The notes under the pieces: model-generated | What the model was told of the DNA's origin: nothing | Databases searched by the model: none | What the model saw: the letters and a program-made list of their open reading frames with translations, nothing else | Position numbers and translations under genes: made by a program | In this document: piece after piece, positions 59,762 through 64,000 of the stretch | Position numbering within the stretch: position 1 is the stretch's first letter | Layout: each line of letters begins with the position of its first letter | Source of the DNA: Stenotrophomonas bentonitica | GTDB lineage: Bacteria > Pseudomonadota > Gammaproteobacteria > Xanthomonadales > Xanthomonadaceae | Length of the DNA: 64,000 bases | NCBI RefSeq assembly: GCF_013185915.1 | Contig: NZ_JAAZUH010000001.1 | Location: 1,488,001-1,552,000, forward strand | Direction: 5' to 3'

Positions 59762-59790
59762 CGCAGAGCGGATCTTCGATCCGCTCTGCG
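59762..59790. repeat. 13-bp perfect hairpin between M28 peptidase and symporter
   Basis: CGCAGAGCGGATC / GATCCGCTCTGCG with a 3-nt loop (TTC); probably a terminator without T run for the peptidase gene. Confidence 0.6.
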
Positions 59791-59815
59791 CAGCCGGGCA
59801 GAGCCCGGCTCTACC
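59791..59815 (-). repeat. SMAG/REP palindrome supplying a stop codon
   Basis: The minus strand reads GGTAGAGCCGGGCTCTGCCC then GGCTG. The TAG of its head is the stop codon of the symporter gene at 59811. Confidence 0.85.
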
Positions 59816-61265
59816 GGGCGCCCACCCATACCGTGCAGCTCGGCACGGTGCGCGGGTCAGGACGGAAGACGGGATCCTGACCCTTGCCGCGCGAGGCCTC
59901 GTAGTCGCGCAACGCCGCAAACGCCGGCTTCTGCAGCAGCAGCAACGCGATCACGTTGAGCCAGGTCATCAGGCCGACGCCGATGTCGCCCAGCGACCAC
60001 GCCACCTCGGCGGTGTTCAACGCCGAATACAGCATGGCGCCGATGAAGCCGCAGCGGAACAACGCCATCACCACCGGCGAGTGCCGGTTGCGCACCATGT
60101 ACACCACGTTGGTTTCAGCGGTGTAGTACAGCGCGAGGATGGTGGTGAAGGCGAACGGGATGATCGCCAGCGCGATGAACGAGCGGCCGAAGCCGGGCAA
60201 CGCCGATTCCACCGCCTGCTGCACGAAGCGCGGCCCCGCTTCCAGCCCGGGCACGTTGGCGACCATCAACTGCGAGGGCAGCGACGGGTCGTACACGTTG
60301 TACGCGCCGGTGGAGAGGATCAGGAACGCAGTGGCGCTGCACACCACCATGGTGTCGATGTACACCGAGCACGCCTGCACCAGGCCCTGCTTGACCGGGT
60401 GCGAGACTTCGGCGGCGGCGGCCGGATGCGCACCGCTGCCCATGCCGGCTTCATTGCTCATCACGCCACGGCGCACGCCCCACTGGATGGCGGTACCGAT
60501 CATGGCGCCGAACGCGGCGTCCTGGCCGAATGCGCTGCGCAGGATGATGCTGAACATTTCCGGCACCGCGTCCAGGTTCAGCGCCATCACCACCGCCGCC
60601 ACCAGCAGGTAGCCCACTGCCATGAACGGCACGATCACCTGTGCCACCTGCGCGATGCGGCGCACGCCACCGAAGATCACCATGGCCACCACGGTGCCGA
60701 TGCAGGCCGCGGTGATCCAGCCGGGCACCGCCCAGGCTTCATCCAGCGCGCTGACGATGGCGTTGGACTGGGTACCCGGCAGCAGCATGCCGCAGCCGAT
60801 CACCGTGCTGATCGCAAACAGCACCGCGTACCAGCGTTTGCCCAGGCCTTTTTCGATGTAGTACGCCGGCCCGCCACGGTACATGCCCTTGCTGTCGCGC
60901 TGCTTGTAGATCTGCGCGAGCGTGGACTCCACGAACGCACTGGACGCGCCGAGGAACGCCACGATCCACATCCAGAAGATCGCGCCGGGACCGCCATAGG
61001 CAATCGCCATGGCGACGCCGGCGATGTTGCCGACGCCGACGCGGCTGGACAGCGACAGGCTCAGCGCCTGGAACGAGGACACCCCCGCTGCCGAGCTGCG
61101 ACCCTGGAACATGAGCTTGAGCATTTCCGGCAGGCCGCGCAGCTGGATGAAGCGGGTGCGCACGCTGAAGTACAACCCGACCAGCAGGCACAGGCCGACC
61201 AGCGCCGGACTCCAGACGATGCCCAGCAGCTGGGCCACGGTCTTTTCAAGGGTCATATCGAACAT
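59811..61265 (-). CDS. alanine/glycine:cation symporter family protein
   Basis: Product of 484 aa. About 10-11 spans; AGCS motifs QALSLSLSSRVGVGNIAGVA, GGPGAIFWMWIVAFLGASSA and GVMSNEAGMGSGAHPAAAAE. Sodium- or proton-coupled amino-acid uptake at the inner membrane. The C-terminal tail (DPRTVPSCTVWVGAR) ends on the TAG of a SMAG repeat, suggesting a changed C-terminus. A paralogue begins upstream of the window end (63668-64000). Confidence 0.93.
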   Translation of the reverse strand: MFDMTLEKTVAQLLGIVWSPALVGLCLLVGLYFSVRTRFIQLRGLPEMLKLMFQGRSSAAGVSSFQALSLSLSSRVGVGNIAGVAMAIAYGGPGAIFWMWIVAFLGASSAFVESTLAQIYKQRDSKGMYRGGPAYYIEKGLGKRWYAVLFAISTVIGCGMLLPGTQSNAIVSALDEAWAVPGWITAACIGTVVAMVIFGGVRRIAQVAQVIVPFMAVGYLLVAAVVMALNLDAVPEMFSIILRSAFGQDAAFGAMIGTAIQWGVRRGVMSNEAGMGSGAHPAAAAEVSHPVKQGLVQACSVYIDTMVVCSATAFLILSTGAYNVYDPSLPSQLMVANVPGLEAGPRFVQQAVESALPGFGRSFIALAIIPFAFTTILALYYTAETNVVYMVRNRHSPVVMALFRCGFIGAMLYSALNTAEVAWSLGDIGVGLMTWLNVIALLLLQKPAFAALRDYEASRGKGQDPVFRPDPRTVPSCTVWVGAR

Positions 61266-61290
61266 GGCTCACTCCCTGGCAGCGCGCGCA

Positions 61291-62286
61291 TCAGAAGAAC
61301 ATGCCCAACGCGATCTGCGGATTGATGTAACTGCCGGTATTGCGGCCGGCCACGGTGAACTCGACACCGGCGATCAGGCCGACGCTGGGGCTGAAGTGGT
61401 ACTGCACGGCCGGCGCCAGAGTGAGGTTGCGGCTGCCGGGACGGCGCTCGTCGATGCGCAGCATGGCGCCGTCGGCGTCGGCGGCGTAGCCGCTCAGGTG
61501 GCGGTCGCTCTGGCGGCTGACGGCGAACTCCATCACGCCGACCCACTTCGAATTGAAGCTGTACTCACCGGCGGCGGAGAGACCAATCAGCGAGCCGGGC
61601 GCGATGCTGCCGCGGAAGCCTTCGGGGGTGCCGTACACGCTGTGGTCGTTGATCGCCACGCGCGCCGGCGCGGGACTGGCACTGAGCTGGCCGCGCCAGC
61701 GCAGCGGACGGCCGTTGGGCAGCCACACCACCTGCTGCATGCCCAGCCCGAAGGTGGTGCGCTGCACGCCGTCGCCCTGGGCGTTGAGCGGGTTGCCGTC
61801 GATGCGGTCGTAGCTGCCGGTGGCGTAGCGCTGGCTCAGCGACACCGAAATGGCCGGGCGGGTGCCGTCGGCGTTCGGCGCCTGCAGCAGGTACTGGACC
61901 ATGGCGGTGGTGTCGCCGGCGCGGAAGCCACGGCTGCGTTCACTGCCGGTCTCGGCACGCGAGGCGCTCAGGTTGACCTGCGCGGTGACGCGCTGGCCCA
62001 GGCCGTAGGCGATCGGGACCACGGTCAGCCAGGCGCTGCTGCGGCCATCGCTGTCATGGCGGCGACCGTCGCCGTCGAAGTGGCTGTCGCTGTTGATCCG
62101 GATCAGGTACGGCTCGACGAACGCATGGCCCTTGGGCATGCCGGCCGGGTTGGGGGTGATCAGCGGGCCCATGAAGTTGACGCCGTCCAGCGTGCGCTCG
62201 TTGGCGGACGCAACGGCGGGCAGGCACAGGCCGGCGATCAGGGCGAAAGAAACAGGGCGCAGGGCACGCAGCGGGAAGAGCGTCAT
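61291..62286 (-). CDS. outer-membrane beta-barrel protein, transporter-like
   Basis: Product of 331 aa; ATG after CCGGAGGCAATCC. Signal peptide ends AVASA|NERT. The mature chain alternates as in a 12-14 strand barrel and ends in Phe (INPQIALGMFF). Segments AVQYHFSPSVGLIAGVEF and SLSQRYATGSYDRID recall the phenol-MetA-type/outer-membrane transporter group. Function not known; it lies just upstream of the symporter gene (25 nt), so they may be co-expressed. Confidence 0.75.
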   Translation of the reverse strand: MTLFPLRALRPVSFALIAGLCLPAVASANERTLDGVNFMGPLITPNPAGMPKGHAFVEPYLIRINSDSHFDGDGRRHDSDGRSSAWLTVVPIAYGLGQRVTAQVNLSASRAETGSERSRGFRAGDTTAMVQYLLQAPNADGTRPAISVSLSQRYATGSYDRIDGNPLNAQGDGVQRTTFGLGMQQVVWLPNGRPLRWRGQLSASPAPARVAINDHSVYGTPEGFRGSIAPGSLIGLSAAGEYSFNSKWVGVMEFAVSRQSDRHLSGYAADADGAMLRIDERRPGSRNLTLAPAVQYHFSPSVGLIAGVEFTVAGRNTGSYINPQIALGMFF

Positions 62287-62578
62287 GGATTGCCTCCGGG
62301 GTGACAGGGGTGGTGCGGCAGGCCTATCCGCCGCACCGGCAATCTGCACAGGAAGCAATCTCGGAAAAATCGGTAAATCACGCGAATATCGCGTTCTGTG
62401 CGCGAGCGCACGCACGAAAGTGTTCATCACGCCAACGGCTCTTTCGCGCCCGCCGGGCATGCCGGAACCGCTACAGAATTTCCATCGAAAGCGGCACGAA
62501 GCGACGCAGCTGAAGGGGTGTTGAAATCGCGACGGCCAGAGCGGCGATGTCGCATTCGGCTGTCGCGATTGCGACAGC

Positions 62579-62610
62579 AAAAAAAAGCCCGGCCAGAGGG
62601 CCGGGCTACC
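62579..62610 (-). terminator. intrinsic terminator with SMAG-like head, downstream of the TrmH-type gene
   Basis: The minus strand reads GGTAGCCCGGCCCTCTGGCC then GGGC and eight T's. A repeat-derived stem appears to serve as the terminator, 230 nt after the methyltransferase stop. An overlapping hairpin CTGTCGC/GCGACAG adjoins it. The stretch 62287-62841 otherwise shows no gene. Confidence 0.75.
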
Positions 62611-62841
62611 GGGATTCGTCACACCCCACGCGGTGAGCGCCACGGACAGACCGTGATCCGGACAACGGCGCCGCACTGGGTGGGTGTCTCTCCTCACCTA
62701 CGCAAATGCAGTGCCGCTCTTCACTGTGACGCAGCGCGAACGCTACGCACCATCCGAAAAATCCGAATCCGTTGTAAGCGCGACTTCATTGGAGAAGTCG
62801 ATCACATCGCGTGGGGCAGCGCGCGATTGCGTTACCCCGAA

Positions 62842-63675
62842 TTACCGTTGCGCATACCAGTGCGACAACAACACCGCCGTTGCCGACGCAACGTTCAGAC
62901 TTTCCACCGCACCGCTGCCCGGGATGGAGACCTGCATGTCGCAGGTCTGCGCCAACGCGCGGTCCATGCCCTCGCCTTCGGCGCCCATCACGTACACCAG
63001 CCGCTCCGGCAGGGTGGCCTTGAACAGGTTGTCGCCACCTTCCACGAGCGTGGCTGCCAGGCCAAAGCCGCCCGCGCGCAGTTCGTCCATCGCCTGTGGC
63101 AACGCGGGCAGGCGCACCAACGGCACCGCTTCGGCACCGCCTTCGGCCACGCGTGCTGCCGCGCCGGACAGCGCCAGCGTGGAATCGGGCGGCAGCAGCA
63201 GGCCGGCCACGCCGAAGTGCGCGGCCGAACGCAGGATCGCGCCGAAGTTGTGCGGGTTGCCCACGCCGTCCAGCCACAGCGCCAGCACCGGCTTGCCGCT
63301 GGGAAGATCAGCCATCCACTCGGCCAGCGACAGCATCGGCGCGCGCAGCACGTCGGCGACCACGCCTTCATGGTGGGTGGTGGCGGCGAGCTTGTTGAGG
63401 TCGCCCTCCTCCACCACGCGGTAACCCACGCGGTTGGCCACGCACCACTTCAGCAGCGGCTGCAGGCGCGGGATCAGCGCTTCGGCCAGGTACAGCTTGC
63501 GCAGTGCCTGCGGCCGACGTTCGAACAGGGCCTGCACGGCGTTCCAGCCGTACAGGCGCAGCTCGTCATTGCCGCGCCCCGGCGGTGGCGGGGTGCCGCC
63601 TTCGCGCGGCGGCAGCGGGGTGGCCCGCGGCGGTCGCGACGACGGACGGCGGGCGTTCTTCCAGGGATCATTCAC
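62842..63675 (-). CDS. TrmH/SpoU-family rRNA or tRNA 2'-O-methyltransferase
   Basis: Product of 277 aa from the GTG that overlaps the upstream symporter stop by 8 nt (GTGAATGA). A basic, proline-rich N-terminal tail, then a substrate-binding domain (LRLYGWNAVQALFERRPQAL), then the SPOUT domain: LDGVGNPHNFGAILRSAAHF (motif 1), VYVMGAEGEGM (motif 2) and IPGSGAVESLNVASATAVLL (motif 3, knot). It resembles RlmB-type enzymes; the target nucleotide is not certain. Confidence 0.88.
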   Translation of the reverse strand: MNDPWKNARRPSSRPPRATPLPPREGGTPPPPGRGNDELRLYGWNAVQALFERRPQALRKLYLAEALIPRLQPLLKWCVANRVGYRVVEEGDLNKLAATTHHEGVVADVLRAPMLSLAEWMADLPSGKPVLALWLDGVGNPHNFGAILRSAAHFGVAGLLLPPDSTLALSGAAARVAEGGAEAVPLVRLPALPQAMDELRAGGFGLAATLVEGGDNLFKATLPERLVYVMGAEGEGMDRALAQTCDMQVSIPGSGAVESLNVASATAVLLSHWYAQR

Positions 63676-64000
63676 TACGGGACGGCTCCAGCTTGCGTTG
63701 ACGCCAGAAATCGGCGTTCTTGATGCCCAGGGCATCGGGGTCGAAGGTCGGGTCGAGGCCGAGCTTCTTCTGGCGCTCGTAATCGCGCAATGCGATCAGC
63801 GCCGGCTTCTGCACGATCAGGATCGCGACGATGTTCAACCAGGCCATCAGGCCGACGCCGATGTCACCGAGCGCCCACGCCATCTTGGCGTTGTGGAAGG
63901 CGCCGAAGATCACCATGCCGATGATGCCCAGGCGCAGCGCCAGCACGGTCAGCGGGCGCTTGCGGTTGTGGTTGATGTAGCTGAGGTTCGTTTCGGCCAT
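63668..64000 (-). CDS. alanine/glycine:cation symporter family protein, C-terminal part only
   Basis: The 110 visible codons are the end of a second AGCS transporter: AETNLSYINHNRKRPLTVLA, ALGDIGVGLMAWLNIVAILI and LIALRDYERQKKLGLDP. The same region of the gene at 59811 reads AETNVVYMVRNRHSP, SLGDIGVGLMTWLNVIALLL. The Met at the window edge is internal; the frame continues outside. It overlaps the methyltransferase start. Confidence 0.92.
   Translation of the reverse strand: MAETNLSYINHNRKRPLTVLALRLGIIGMVIFGAFHNAKMAWALGDIGVGLMAWLNIVAILIVQKPALIALRDYERQKKLGLDPTFDPDALGIKNADFWRQRKLEPSRSE

Noticed and set aside
13719..59815. Recurrent short palindromes considered as CRISPR repeats
   Set aside because: Copies are scattered singly or as inverted pairs, not in regularly spaced direct arrays, and no cas genes are present.

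Overview
This window reads as a high-GC gammaproteobacterial chromosome of the Xanthomonadaceae, most likely Stenotrophomonas. Two things point there. Short palindromic repeats with a GTAG head (SMAG/REP type, typical of S. maltophilia) are scattered through it. The gene order sucC-sucD / pilS-pilR / pilB-pilA-pilC-pilD-coaE / ColRS-like two-component system is that of xanthomonads. No database search was possible; assignments rest on motifs visible in the translations and on remembered family features.

Core blocks: (1) 1-7.5 kb: GH15 hydrolase and otsA (trehalose), an OmpA-like membrane protein, pgeF, rluD and divergent bamD. (2) 9.2-13.5 kb: nadE, sucD and sucC. (3) 13.8-16.8 kb: pilS-pilR. 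(4) 28.4-33.8 kb: pilB, pilA (with a sigma-54 type promoter fitting PilR control), pilC, pilD, coaE. (5) 33.8-38.1 kb: ColRS-like kinase/regulator, a periplasmic protein, rimK and two small unknowns. (6) 50.2-64 kb: tRNA-Gly, a GDSL autotransporter esterase, thiS-thiG-trmB, an SLC13 permease, a Rieske protein, an FAH-family hydrolase, mscL, a secreted M28 peptidase, two AGCS symporters (one partial), an outer-membrane protein and a TrmH-type methyltransferase.

Accessory blocks: (A) 7.5-9.2 kb, next to bamD: a second, diverged copy of the 3' end of bamD, a small proline-rich ORF, and a 376-aa protein with the catalytic landmarks of a compact protein kinase (type III effector kinase-like). (B) 17-28.2 kb, inserted between pilR and pilB: a SymE-like/HigA-like fusion gene and, on the minus strand, a 1551-aa Sec-type Rhs protein. 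The Rhs stop overlaps a tandem-duplicated probable immunity gene by 10 nt. Behind it lies a train of about ten small genes (two paralogues of one family, a DUF6869-like protein, a Sel1 protein, several tiny membrane proteins, a broken gene), which looks like a polymorphic-toxin locus with orphan immunity genes. (C) 38.35-50.2 kb: an integrative mobilizable element of about 11.9 kb in the 3' end of tRNA-Gly(CCC). It is bounded by a 19-bp direct repeat with 12-nt-period arm repeats at both ends. It carries a tyrosine integrase, a MOBQ-type relaxase with a nested out-of-frame gene, a TraD-like protein, a probable oriT, a long pilin-adhesin, a secreted JAMM-like protein, an XRE/277-aa/PIN operon behind a palindromic operator, and an Abi-like HEPN protein.

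The observations most worth following are the SymE-HigA fusion with its structured leader, the kinase beside the duplicated bamD end, the Rhs immunity array, and the XRE-unknown-PIN module and pilin-adhesin of the mobilizable element.
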